5,795 nucleotides of DNA from NCBI GenBank assembly GCA_903904765.1, contig CAIVEA010000492.1, forward strand, positions 1 through 5,795. The letters are read 5' to 3'. The notes under the pieces are model-generated. The model was not told the origin of the DNA and ran no database searches. It saw only the letters and a list, made by a program, of their open reading frames with translations. The position numbers and the translations under genes were made by a program. This DNA comes from an uncultured Chloroflexota bacterium (GTDB lineage: Bacteria > Chloroflexota > Anaerolineae > Aggregatilineales > Phototrophicaceae). Below, piece by piece: positions 1 through 5,711 of this stretch (the first letter of the stretch is position 1; each line of letters begins with the position of its first letter).

Positions 1-379
1 AGCGCAGCAGGTGGGGCAGTCCGGCTACCGCGCCGAGTGCAACGGTGGCGATCACCAGCCACGCGGTTTGGCGTTCGGCGAAGATCGGCGCGAGGCGGTC
101 AATCGTGACTAGCCCCCAACCTGTTAGGAATAGGGTGATGGGGAACAGCAGCGGGTCGCGCCCCGGCAGGGTGCGATTGAGAAAGAGATGCCCGCACACC
201 GCGCACAGCAGCCAGATTATGCCATGAATCGCGTCCCCCCAATCGGCGGCGGGGCGCTGAATCTGGAGCGCGAGGAAGTTGACGAAGATGAACGCGCCCG
301 CCAGCAGCAGCAGGCCGCGTTCACGGCGCTGGCTACCGGGGAGGGCGGCGCGTTTCAGATCGAAGGTGTCGAGAGCCAA
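1..379 (-). CDS. FtsW/RodA/SpoVE-family cell-wall polymerase, N-terminal part (runs off left edge)
   Basis: This is the first 126 codons of a multi-pass membrane protein, open from a TTG at 379 to the window edge. There are four hydrophobic stretches, at about residues 22-40, 52-68, 76-94 and 105-124. The segment DPLLFPITLFLTGWGLVTID, then RQTAW and a further hydrophobic helix, matches the start of the SEDS (FtsW/RodA) fold, where a Gly-rich helix precedes a loop with RQ..W. Two extra N-terminal helices come before it, as in actinobacterial-type RodA. SEDS proteins are peptidoglycan glycosyltransferases of elongation or division. TTG is chosen because GAAGG lies 5 nt upstream (385-389), no in-frame ATG exists nearby, and the gene begins one base after the preceding stop. 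Co-transcription with two FHA genes supports the call, since fhaA, fhaB and rodA cluster in Actinobacteria. The catalytic part lies outside the window, so RodA versus FtsW cannot be decided. Confidence 0.75.
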   Translation of the reverse strand, partial: MALDTFDLKRAALPGSQRRERGLLLLAGAFIFVNFLALQIQRPAADWGDAIHGIIWLLCAVCGHLFLNRTLPGRDPLLFPITLFLTGWGLVTIDRLAPIFAERQTAWLVIATVALGAVAGLPHLLR

Positions 380-380
380 G

Positions 381-1250
381 TTAGCCTTCGGGCATGTATT
401 TTTGGATGAGGGGGCGCAGGCGCTCCTTCATCTCGGCGGGAATACGGTTGCGATCTGTCATGATCGCATTCTCCAGCGCATGATGTGCGGCATAGTCGCC
501 GCTGGTATCCAGATTTTCGATCAGGATGGCGATGGCCTGCTGCGCGATGTGGACATTGTGGTGCAACGTCTGGATGACCTGCTCGACAGTGACGGGTTTT
601 TCGGACACATGCCACGAGTCGTAGTCGGTGACGTGCGCCATCGTCACATAGGCGATTTCGGCTTCCCGCGCGAGGAATATTTCCGGGCAGGTGGTCATGC
701 CGATCAAGCTGCATCCCCACTGGCGGAAAACATGGCTTTCGGCGCGGGTGGCGAAGCGCGGCCCTTCTTCGATCAGGAATGTACCGCCTTTGTGGGCGAC
801 TCCGCCTGCTTTTAGTACTGCATCGTGGGCGAGGTCAATCAATTCGGGTGTGTACGGGTCGGCTACCGAGACATGCCCGACCACGCCGGTATCGAAGAAC
901 GAGCGATCACGGCTGTTCGTGTAGTCAAATATCTGGTCGGGCATAACGATGTGACCGGGCGCGTAATCTTCGCGCAGCGACCCGCAGGCATTCACGCCGA
1001 CGATGAAGCGTACACCCAGCGTTTTGAGAGCGTAGATGTTGGCGCGGTAGGGGACGGTTGTGGGGGTATAGTAGTGTCCCACGCCATGACGTGGCAGGAA
1101 GGCCACTCGCTTGCCGCGCAGCGTGCCGATCACGATGTCTGCGCTGGGCGACCCGAACGGGGTGCTGAGAGAAACAGTGGTCTTATCGGAGATTTCCTGC
1201 ATACTGTACAAACCCGAACCACCGATGACTGCGATACTGACATTTTCCAT
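381..1250 (-). CDS. mtnP: S-methyl-5'-thioadenosine phosphorylase (MTAP)
   Basis: This 289-residue cytoplasmic enzyme, of normal family length (human MTAP is about 283), cleaves 5'-methylthioadenosine with phosphate to adenine and 5-methylthioribose-1-phosphate, the first step of methionine salvage after polyamine synthesis. Family motifs in order are GGSGLY (10-15, phosphate loop), LPRHG (52-56), VPYRANIYALKTLGV (66-80), NACGSL (87-92), EEGPRFATRAES (161-172), GMTTCPE (184-190) and TDYD (208-211). The Asp pair in TDYD is the signature of 6-aminopurine specificity; 6-oxopurine phosphorylases carry Asn there, so adenosine-type substrates are favoured over inosine-type. ATG at 1250 has GAAGGAG (1261-1267) 10 nt upstream. 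It lies 34 bp after the dehydrogenase and 1 bp before the RodA-like gene, so it is an inner gene of the FHA operon. No other methionine-salvage gene is visible in the window. Confidence 0.93.
   Translation of the reverse strand: MENVSIAVIGGSGLYSMQEISDKTTVSLSTPFGSPSADIVIGTLRGKRVAFLPRHGVGHYYTPTTVPYRANIYALKTLGVRFIVGVNACGSLREDYAPGHIVMPDQIFDYTNSRDRSFFDTGVVGHVSVADPYTPELIDLAHDAVLKAGGVAHKGGTFLIEEGPRFATRAESHVFRQWGCSLIGMTTCPEIFLAREAEIAYVTMAHVTDYDSWHVSEKPVTVEQVIQTLHHNVHIAQQAIAILIENLDTSGDYAAHHALENAIMTDRNRIPAEMKERLRPLIQKYMPEG
385..389 (-). promoter_or_regulatory. Shine-Dalgarno site deciding the TTG start of the RodA-like gene
   Basis: GAAGG sits inside the last codons of the upstream phosphorylase gene, 5 nt before TTG at 379. 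The spacing is ideal for a ribosome binding site. Together with the one-base gap after the upstream TAA, it suggests translational coupling and makes TTG the likely start. Confidence 0.6.
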
Positions 1251-1284
1251 GCGGCTATTGCTCCTTCAGAATGGTGTGGTGCGA

Positions 1285-2073
1285 TCACCAGCCCAGAATC
1301 GTGCCGCCGTCTACGGGCAGCGCGACTCCGGTGATGAATGCAGCGGCTGGTGAACACAGAAAGACGGCGGCATTCGCAAATTCTTCCGGCGTGGCGATGC
1401 GCTTGAGCGCCGACCCTGCGGCGATCTTCTCGATTTCTTCTTCGATGTCGGTGCCGTTCTTGGCAGCGCGAGCCTGCATCAGCTCGGTGATGCGCTCGGT
1501 GCTGGTGTAGCCCGGCAGGATGCTGTTGACGCGGATGCCTTCGCCGCCCACTTCCAGCGAAAGCGTCTTGGTCAGGCCGACGACAGCAGGACGCAGGGCA
1601 TTCGATAGGGTGAGGTTCTGGACGGGTTGCTTGGCTGTAACCGAGGTGATAGTGAGGATAACAGCGCGTTTGGATTGCTTGAGGAAGGGCATACATTCGC
1701 GGATGAGGGTGATGGTGCTGAGGACATTCAGTTGGAAGGCCGACTGCCACGCTGCGAGATCGAAATCCGCAAACACGCCAGCGGGCGGCCCTCCTGCGTT
1801 CGTGACCACCACATCAATCCCGCCAAGCGTGTCCGCCGTGTTGCGAACCATCCGCCGCACGGCTTCAGGATCGGTAACATCGGCGGGGAAGGTGAAGACC
1901 GGATTGCCCGTCTCGGAGACGATGCTGGCGGCGGTGGCTTGCAGCGCGGCGAGGGTGCGACTGCTGATGACTACCCGCGCTCCTTCGCGGCTGAACTGGC
2001 GGGCGGTGGCCGCGCCCAATCCCCGACTGGCTGCTGTCACCAGAACCCGCGCTCCATTTAGCTTCAGATCCAT
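1285..2073 (-). CDS. SDR-family oxidoreductase, FabG-like, with non-canonical active site
   Basis: This 262-residue short-chain dehydrogenase has a complete Rossmann fold: TAASRGLG (13-20) as the dinucleotide loop, ADV (64-66), TNAGG (91-95), Asn116 and Ser144. The Pro-Gly after beta-6 (ILPGY, 185-189) and the C-terminal ITGVALPVDGG (247-257) are also typical. The usual YxxxK is replaced: aligning LSNALRPAVVGLTK on the standard YSASKAALxGLTK puts Ser157 for Tyr and Arg161 for Lys. From memory this matches the 'BKR-like SDR' subgroup of FabG-like proteins that lack the perfect catalytic tetrad, including proteins from Pseudomonas and Aeropyrum. The substrate is unknown, and reductase activity should not be assumed. 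ATG at 2073 has GGAG 8 nt upstream, and the gene starts 5 bp after the fhaB-like gene, so it is co-transcribed. Confidence 0.88.
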   Translation of the reverse strand: MDLKLNGARVLVTAASRGLGAATARQFSREGARVVISSRTLAALQATAASIVSETGNPVFTFPADVTDPEAVRRMVRNTADTLGGIDVVVTNAGGPPAGVFADFDLAAWQSAFQLNVLSTITLIRECMPFLKQSKRAVILTITSVTAKQPVQNLTLSNALRPAVVGLTKTLSLEVGGEGIRVNSILPGYTSTERITELMQARAAKNGTDIEEEIEKIAAGSALKRIATPEEFANAAVFLCSPAAAFITGVALPVDGGTILGW

Positions 2074-2078
2074 CGTAT

Positions 2079-2519
2079 TTACTCCAGATTCAAGCGAAAG
2101 CGTACTGACCCGATGCCTATAATGTCGCCATTTGTGATGACAATCGGTTGCAGAACGGGTACATCATTCAACGTCGTACCGTTGCGGCTGTGGCGGTCTT
2201 CCAGCCACCATTGACCGTCGCGCAGGGTAATCAGGGCATGTTCGCTGCTGGCGAAATCGTCTGTTACGGGAATGGTATTGGTGGGGGCGCGTCCGAGGCT
2301 GGTGATGGTCAGCAGCGGAAACTCGGTGCCCGTATCCAGTAGTTGTCCTTCGATCTCCTGTAAGACGCGCAGGCTGCCGTACTGCCGCCGCCCGCTGTCC
2401 ACGCGCACAGCGGCGTGGCGCATATCGTACCAGACCAGTGCCAGCAACGCGCCCAGCATGCCGAACAGCAGCAGTGCAGAAATCAGCCGCAGGATGAGGA
2501 GTACCATTTCGCCTGTCAT
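2079..2519 (-). CDS. Membrane-anchored FHA-domain protein (FhaB-like)
   Basis: The protein has 146 residues, with one hydrophobic N-terminal helix (about 5-31), a short basic/polar link, and a forkhead-associated domain at about 47-146. FHA landmarks are LGR (75-77), SSEH (91-94, the conserved Ser with His three residues on), the strand with WWLEDRHSRNGTTLND (104-119, holding the Asn-Gly of the phosphothreonine-binding loop) and the final GDIIGIGSVRFRL. FHA domains bind phosphothreonine peptides. In Actinobacteria the small FhaB (FipA) is phosphorylated by Ser/Thr kinases and acts in cell division and wall synthesis; membrane anchoring and gene order fit that role here, but this is inference. 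The Arg normally following the conserved Ser is Ser92. ATG at 2519 is 4 bp after the fhaA stop, with GGAG 7 nt upstream, so translation is probably coupled. Confidence 0.85.
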   Translation of the reverse strand: MTGEMVLLILRLISALLLFGMLGALLALVWYDMRHAAVRVDSGRRQYGSLRVLQEIEGQLLDTGTEFPLLTITSLGRAPTNTIPVTDDFASSEHALITLRDGQWWLEDRHSRNGTTLNDVPVLQPIVITNGDIIGIGSVRFRLNLE

Positions 2520-2523
2520 CGCA

Positions 2524-3294
2524 TCACTCCGGTATGACCGGGGCGCTGGTTCCGGTTTGCGTTTCGCCTAGCGGGGTGTCCTCAAGGTAGACGAACTGTG
2601 TTGAACCGATTTGCACCACATCTCCATTTTGTAAGGTGTGTTCGCGGATGCGGACATGGTTCACCAGCGTTCCACCTTTGCTTTCGGTGTCGAATAGGGT
2701 GTAGCGCCCGAAGCGCAGCCGCAGTTGCAGATGGTGACGCGACACGGATGCATCTTCGATCACGATATGGTTGTCGTGACCGCGCCCGATATTCACCACA
2801 TCATCTACGAGGTTGATGGCCGTTCGCCCTTTGATGAGGATTTGCGGGTTATCCGGCTTGGCGAAGGCGGGCAGTTCCACGCGCTTCATCACGGCGGTGG
2901 TGCTGTGCTTCTTCTGGGTGTGTTCGGCCTGCACATGGAAGGCTGGTGAGGTGATGGTATCATCCGTCACCAGTTCAATTGTGGGTGTGCAGATCATGCG
3001 GTAGCCGAGATTGGTCGCCAGTTCCAGCAGATGATCGCTCAGGCGCTCCAGCAGGGCGGGCTGCTTGTGCAGCAGGCGTTCGCGGTTCTGGTGCGTCAGG
3101 TGGATGCGGTAATGGTCGGGGGCGATGCGGCGCGGGTCGCGGGTTGTGCCGGCACTGGCGGCTTCTTGCATGGCGCGTGCCAGTTCCACCGCCAAATCTT
3201 GTGCGCGGGCATGCCGCCCGAAAAGATGGGCGAACGCACCTTCGACGAGGCGTTCAAGTTGGGTTTCCAACCGGGCGATAGGCTGTTCATTCAT
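2524..3294 (-). CDS. fhaA: FhaA-type protein: DUF3662 (FhaA N-terminal) plus FHA domain
   Basis: This soluble protein of 256 residues has two parts. Residues about 3-120 match the FhaA N-terminal domain (DUF3662): LETQLERLVEGAFAHLFGR, then an acidic/basic helix region, DHYRIHLT, and a helix ending in GYRM with a final strand. A polar linker (about 122-150) leads to an FHA domain (about 153-238) with NIGRGHDNHIVIEDASVSRH (168-187), VNH (211-213) and LQNGDVVQIG (221-230). Arg171, Ser185 and Asn212 fit phosphothreonine recognition; the usual STNG motif is SKGG (205-208). In mycobacteria FhaA binds phosphorylated MviN and regulates peptidoglycan precursor export, and it sits near rodA and Ser/Thr kinase genes. 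It is the first gene of a five-gene operon here. ATG at 3294 has no Shine-Dalgarno (preceded by CCACCCC) and lies 7 nt after a TATAAT box, which points to leaderless translation. Confidence 0.9.
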   Translation of the reverse strand: MNEQPIARLETQLERLVEGAFAHLFGRHARAQDLAVELARAMQEAASAGTTRDPRRIAPDHYRIHLTHQNRERLLHKQPALLERLSDHLLELATNLGYRMICTPTIELVTDDTITSPAFHVQAEHTQKKHSTTAVMKRVELPAFAKPDNPQILIKGRTAINLVDDVVNIGRGHDNHIVIEDASVSRHHLQLRLRFGRYTLFDTESKGGTLVNHVRIREHTLQNGDVVQIGSTQFVYLEDTPLGETQTGTSAPVIPE

Positions 3295-3301
3295 GGGGTG
3301 G

Positions 3302-3331
3302 ATTATAGCGAACCGCTTTTGGGGATGGCAA
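3302..3331 (-). promoter_or_regulatory. Sigma-70-type promoter of the fhaA operon (leaderless)
   Basis: On the minus strand, TTGCCA (3326-3331, five of six matches to TTGACA) and a perfect TATAAT (3302-3307) are separated by 18 bp. Only seven bases, CCACCCC, lie between TATAAT and the fhaA ATG at 3294. Transcription starting the usual distance from the -10 box would begin at 3295 or 3294, on or beside the A of the start codon. The mRNA would therefore be leaderless, which agrees with the absence of a ribosome binding site. Confidence 0.75.
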
Positions 3332-3384
3332 TTCGAGTTTCGGACGGCTGCCCCGCGCTCAACCGACGTTCTATGCTCCTAAAG

Positions 3385-3415
3385 CAACAAGCCGGACATG
3401 ACATCCGGCTTGTTG
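3385..3415 (-). terminator. Perfect 12-bp hairpin after the PPIase gene, likely terminator
   Basis: CAACAAGCCGGA (3385-3396) and its exact inverse TCCGGCTTGTTG (3404-3415) enclose a 7-nt loop. The hairpin starts 25 nt after the PPIase stop codon and upstream of the fhaA promoter, the right place to separate the two units. On the minus strand the 3' arm ends TTGTTG and runs into CTTTAGG, so the U-tract is weak. On the plus strand it is followed by TGTGGGTTTATATT, but no plus-strand gene ends here. Confidence 0.6.
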
Positions 3416-3440
3416 TGTGGGTTTATATTGCGATCCCGCG

Positions 3441-4814
3441 TTAGCCGATGATCGTCTGCGGATCACTGGGGACGTTATCCGCCCATGCCGGGAAGGTCTG
3501 GGTCACTTCTTTCTTGGCGGCGCGGTAATCTTCGAGCCACTTCTGGAAGAAGTTGTTTCGCGCAGTTTCCATCTGTGTATCATCCATGTCGCGTTCTTCA
3601 CGAGCACGCACCTGAATGATGTGGTAGCCGAATTGCGTCTTGACCGGTCCGACCAACTCACCGATGGGAGCAGTTTTGGCTGCGTCCGCAAATTCGGTCA
3701 CATACTGCGTGGTGGGTGCCCAACCGAGTTCACCACCGCTTGCGCCGGAGCCAGTATCGGTGGAGATGGCCTTCGCCAGATCGGAGAAGGATTCGCCTGC
3801 CTTCAACGCGGCCAAGACATCCTGTGCTTCTTCTTCACTGGCGACCAGAATGTGACGCGCATCCACGAAGGTTGCTGTCTTGCTGATGTCGTTACCCAGC
3901 TTGTCGCGCAGGGCATTCCGCAGCGCCTGAGTCTCGAAGTAGGTGTTCAGGTCGGCATCACTCATGCCTGTCTGCTGCCGCAGCTGGTTGAAGAACTCGT
4001 TGCGGCGTGACTGGAAGTTTTCGGCCTGCTGCGTCGTCGTCAGAGTCGGCGTGGGCGGCAGAGTCGGGAACGGCGAGGGACTCGCAGTGGGCGTGAGTTC
4101 CGGTGTGGGGGTGATGGTCGGCGTGGGCGACGGGGTGGGCGAGACGAACGGAGTCGGGGTGGCCGACGGTTCGACGGTTGCCGTCGCTTCAGCTGTGGAC
4201 TCGGCTGCCGCAGCATCCGCCGCCAGCTTTTCCGGGTCGTAGCCGAAGAACTGATTGATCTGTTTGTCAATGTCGGCCTGCGTGACCGTGACCCCATTTT
4301 CCGCCGCGCCGATGCGGATGAGTTGTTCATCCACCATCGTGTTGATGACGGTCAGACCCATCTGGTCGGGAACCTGGATTTCTTTCATGTAGGTGGCGAA
4401 AGGTTCCTGGCTCTGCAACTGCTGGAGGATCTGCTGATCTTCAAAGCCGAAGCTTTGATAGGTCTGGATGATGTTGGTCAACTGCTCGTTATAGAGCACA
4501 CGCTGCAAGCGCACGCGCTTGGCAAAGTCGGTCACGGTGATGTTGTGACCATCCACCGAGGCGACCACCTGATTCGGGCGGATGACACCATCAATGATAA
4601 AGGCCACAGCCAGAATCAGAACCACAGCGGCGATGGCGATTCCCGTCCCGATGAGCACGTAACGCTGAATTTCTTTTTCGCGTTCGGCACGGGAATGATA
4701 CTCGCGTTTTGCGTCTGCTGCCTTGCCCGTCTTGTCGTTCTCCGCTGCTGCATCAGCGACGGGCTTGCGCGGGCTTTCTTTGGGCAGACCAGTCGTCTGT
4801 CTTCTTTTGCTCAT
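3441..4814 (-). CDS. Membrane-anchored SurA-like/PpiC peptidyl-prolyl isomerase with Pro/Thr-rich linker
   Basis: The protein has 457 residues. A charged cytoplasmic tail (1-51, rich in Lys/Arg/Glu) is followed by one transmembrane helix (about 53-77), with the rest outside the membrane. Residues about 82-190 are the first part of a SurA-like chaperone domain (VASVDGHNITVTDFAKRVRL, then MVDEQLIRIGAAENGVTVTQ). Residues about 205-262 are a Thr/Pro/Ser/Ala linker with TPTP and SPTPS units. Residues 263-310 look like the returning helices of the chaperone domain. The parvulin (PpiC) domain covers about 316-405: DARHILVASEEEA, GESFSDLAKAISTDTGSG, GGELGWA and FGYHIIQV. Such proteins help exported proteins fold by isomerising peptidyl-proline bonds. 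There is no lipobox. ATG at 4814 has GGGAG at 4827-4831, rather far (12 nt), with AGAG nearer. The gene stands alone between two terminator-like hairpins; I see no convincing promoter upstream. Confidence 0.9.
   Translation of the reverse strand: MSKRRQTTGLPKESPRKPVADAAAENDKTGKAADAKREYHSRAEREKEIQRYVLIGTGIAIAAVVLILAVAFIIDGVIRPNQVVASVDGHNITVTDFAKRVRLQRVLYNEQLTNIIQTYQSFGFEDQQILQQLQSQEPFATYMKEIQVPDQMGLTVINTMVDEQLIRIGAAENGVTVTQADIDKQINQFFGYDPEKLAADAAAAESTAEATATVEPSATPTPFVSPTPSPTPTITPTPELTPTASPSPFPTLPPTPTLTTTQQAENFQSRRNEFFNQLRQQTGMSDADLNTYFETQALRNALRDKLGNDISKTATFVDARHILVASEEEAQDVLAALKAGESFSDLAKAISTDTGSGASGGELGWAPTTQYVTEFADAAKTAPIGELVGPVKTQFGYHIIQVRAREERDMDDTQMETARNNFFQKWLEDYRAAKKEVTQTFPAWADNVPSDPQTIIG
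4035..4202 (-). repeat. Low-complexity Pro/Thr/Ser-coding tract inside the PPIase gene
   Basis: This stretch encodes residues about 205-260 of the PPIase. It is made of irregular ACxCCx-type units giving TP, SP and TPT dipeptides. On the plus strand it appears as GGCGTGGG-like G-rich runs. It is a protein linker, not a nucleotide array: the units are degenerate and stay in frame. Confidence 0.7.
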
Positions 4815-4840
4815 AACAACTCTTTACTCCCGTCTATTCA

Positions 4841-4877
4841 ACAGAGAAAAGGGCATCGTCGTGGTTCGACCATGCCC
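4841..4877 (-). terminator. Intrinsic terminator of the rpsF-ssb-rpsR operon
   Basis: On the minus strand GGGCAT pairs with ATGCCC (4872-4877 with 4851-4856). After one G-G mismatch the stem continues for 4 bp (GTCG with CGAC) around the loop AACCA. TTTTCTCTGT follows at once (4841-4850). It lies 69 nt after the rpsR stop. The stem plus the T-rich tail fits a rho-independent terminator. The PPIase gene starts 26 nt further on, so attenuation or read-through into it is possible. Confidence 0.72.
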
Positions 4878-4946
4878 TGTCCATACATTTGTTCGGGTGG
4901 GGCGCTCGACTTGATCGGAAAGGCCGAGTTTGCCCGCGACCCCGTG

Positions 4947-5264
4947 CTAGTCCGTGGAAAGGACGTAAGGCAGCAGAGCCAGATGGCGCGCACGCTTGAT
5001 TTCACGCGCCAGTTCGCGCTGGCAGCGGGCGCAGTTGCCGGTCTGACGGCGCGGCTTGATTTTGCCGGTTTCGCCGATAAAGCGGCGCAGCATGTCTACA
5101 TCTTTGTAGTCAAAGCACTTGCCTTCAGGGCAGTAGGTTGTGCCGCGCCCACGTCCGGGGCGGCCACCGCGCCGAAAGCGATCACGGCCTTCGCCATCGT
5201 CGCCCTCATCACGCGGGCCACGATCGCGGTCACGGTCACGGTCACGATAATCGTTGTCGCTCAT
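4947..5264 (-). CDS. rpsR: 30S ribosomal protein S18, zinc-type, with RD/RG-rich N-terminal extension
   Basis: S18 is a small-subunit protein that pairs with S6 on the platform of the ribosome. The core is clear from about residue 45: [20 protein letters not shown] (51-70), PRRQTG (71-76) and [16 protein letters not shown] (86-101). Cys45, Cys50, Cys78 and Cys81 are placed to bind zinc, as in the cysteine-bearing form of S18. The first Cys pair is spaced CPEGKC rather than the commoner CxxC, with a shorter run to DYKD. Residues 1-42 form an unusual extension: an Arg-Asp run (7-15), an acidic patch, then an Arg/Gly-rich stretch. At 105 residues it is longer than the usual 75-90. ATG at 5264 has AGGAG 5 nt upstream and lies 12 bp after ssb. 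Confidence 0.95.
   Translation of the reverse strand: MSDNDYRDRDRDRDRGPRDEGDDGEGRDRFRRGGRPGRGRGTTYCPEGKCFDYKDVDMLRRFIGETGKIKPRRQTGNCARCQRELAREIKRARHLALLPYVLSTD
5227..5246 (-). repeat. Hexamer tandem repeat encoding Arg-Asp units in rpsR
   Basis: CGGTCA (plus strand) occurs three times in tandem at 5227-5232, 5233-5238 and 5239-5244, followed by CG. It is in frame with rpsR and encodes part of the RDRDRDR run in the N-terminal extension. The extension may have grown or vary by slippage in six-base steps. Confidence 0.75.
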
Positions 5265-5276
5265 GATTTCTCCTGA

Positions 5277-5681
5277 TTAGAATGCATAGTCGCCGCTTTC
5301 GCCATCCGAGTCCACGAAGTCTACATCCTCGTGATGGCTATCGCGGCGGCGGTCACCGAGCAAAATCATCTCGTTGGCGACCAGCTCGGTACGAAAATGC
5401 TTTTTGCCGGTTTCGTCTTCCCAACCGCGTGTTTGCAGGCGGCCTTCGACGTAAACCTGTTGGTTTTTACTGAGGTGTGTTTTACAGATTTCCGCCAATG
5501 TGCCCCACGCCACGACGTTGAACCATTCGGTTTCTTCGCGGCGTTCACCTTCGGCGGAAGTCCATGTGCGGCTGGTGGCGACGCTAAAACTGGTCACAGG
5601 CCGTCCGCTGGGTGTGAATCGCATTTCAGGATCACGCCCCAGATAGCCAATAATCATGACTTTATTTAGCCCGCGTCCCAT
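5277..5681 (-). CDS. ssb: Single-stranded DNA-binding protein
   Basis: SSB coats single-stranded DNA in replication, repair and recombination, normally as a homotetramer. The OB fold covers about residues 1-110: LNKVMIIGYLGRDPEMRFTP (5-24), VTSFSVATSRTW (29-40), EETEWFNVVAWGTLAEIC (49-66), VYVEGRLQTRGWED (77-89) and the final MILLGD. The tail is only about 24 residues, acidic (EDVDFVDSDGESGDYAF), and ends in Phe like the DDDIPF tip that recruits partner proteins in other bacteria, though less strictly conserved. At 134 residues it is shorter than E. coli SSB (178) because the linker is nearly absent. ATG at 5681 has GGAG (5692-5695) 10 nt upstream. The place between rpsF and rpsR is the widely conserved one. 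Confidence 0.96.
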   Translation of the reverse strand: MGRGLNKVMIIGYLGRDPEMRFTPSGRPVTSFSVATSRTWTSAEGERREETEWFNVVAWGTLAEICKTHLSKNQQVYVEGRLQTRGWEDETGKKHFRTELVANEMILLGDRRRDSHHEDVDFVDSDGESGDYAF

Positions 5682-5711
5682 CCCGTTGTTACTCCGTGCT
5701 TCAGCGTGCGG

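Noticed and set aside
355..720. Minus-strand open frame of 121 codons within MTAP that runs into the RodA-like start.
   Set aside because: It is an out-of-frame shadow of MTAP; the RodA-like frame differs and has its own ribosome binding site.
279..815. Plus-strand open frame of 178 codons opposite MTAP and the RodA-like gene.
   Set aside because: It is antisense to the strongly conserved MTAP coding sequence and resembles no family.
1130..1750. Minus-strand open frame of 206 codons overlapping SDR and MTAP in another frame.
   Set aside because: It is Arg/His-rich with no domain, and lies over two genes whose motifs are intact.
4035..4202. Possible tandem repeat or CRISPR-like array (GGCGTGGG-type runs).
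   Set aside because: The units are irregular, with no constant repeat and spacer; they encode a TP-rich linker in frame.
4878..4946. Possible small gene, RNA or promoter between rpsR and its terminator.
   Set aside because: No start codon with a ribosome binding site, no clear -35/-10 pair and no convincing fold were seen.
4323..5276. Long plus-strand open frame of 317 codons antisense to the PPIase and rpsR genes.
   Set aside because: It crosses the terminator and two well-identified minus-strand genes, has no recognisable domain, and its composition is that of a complementary-frame shadow.
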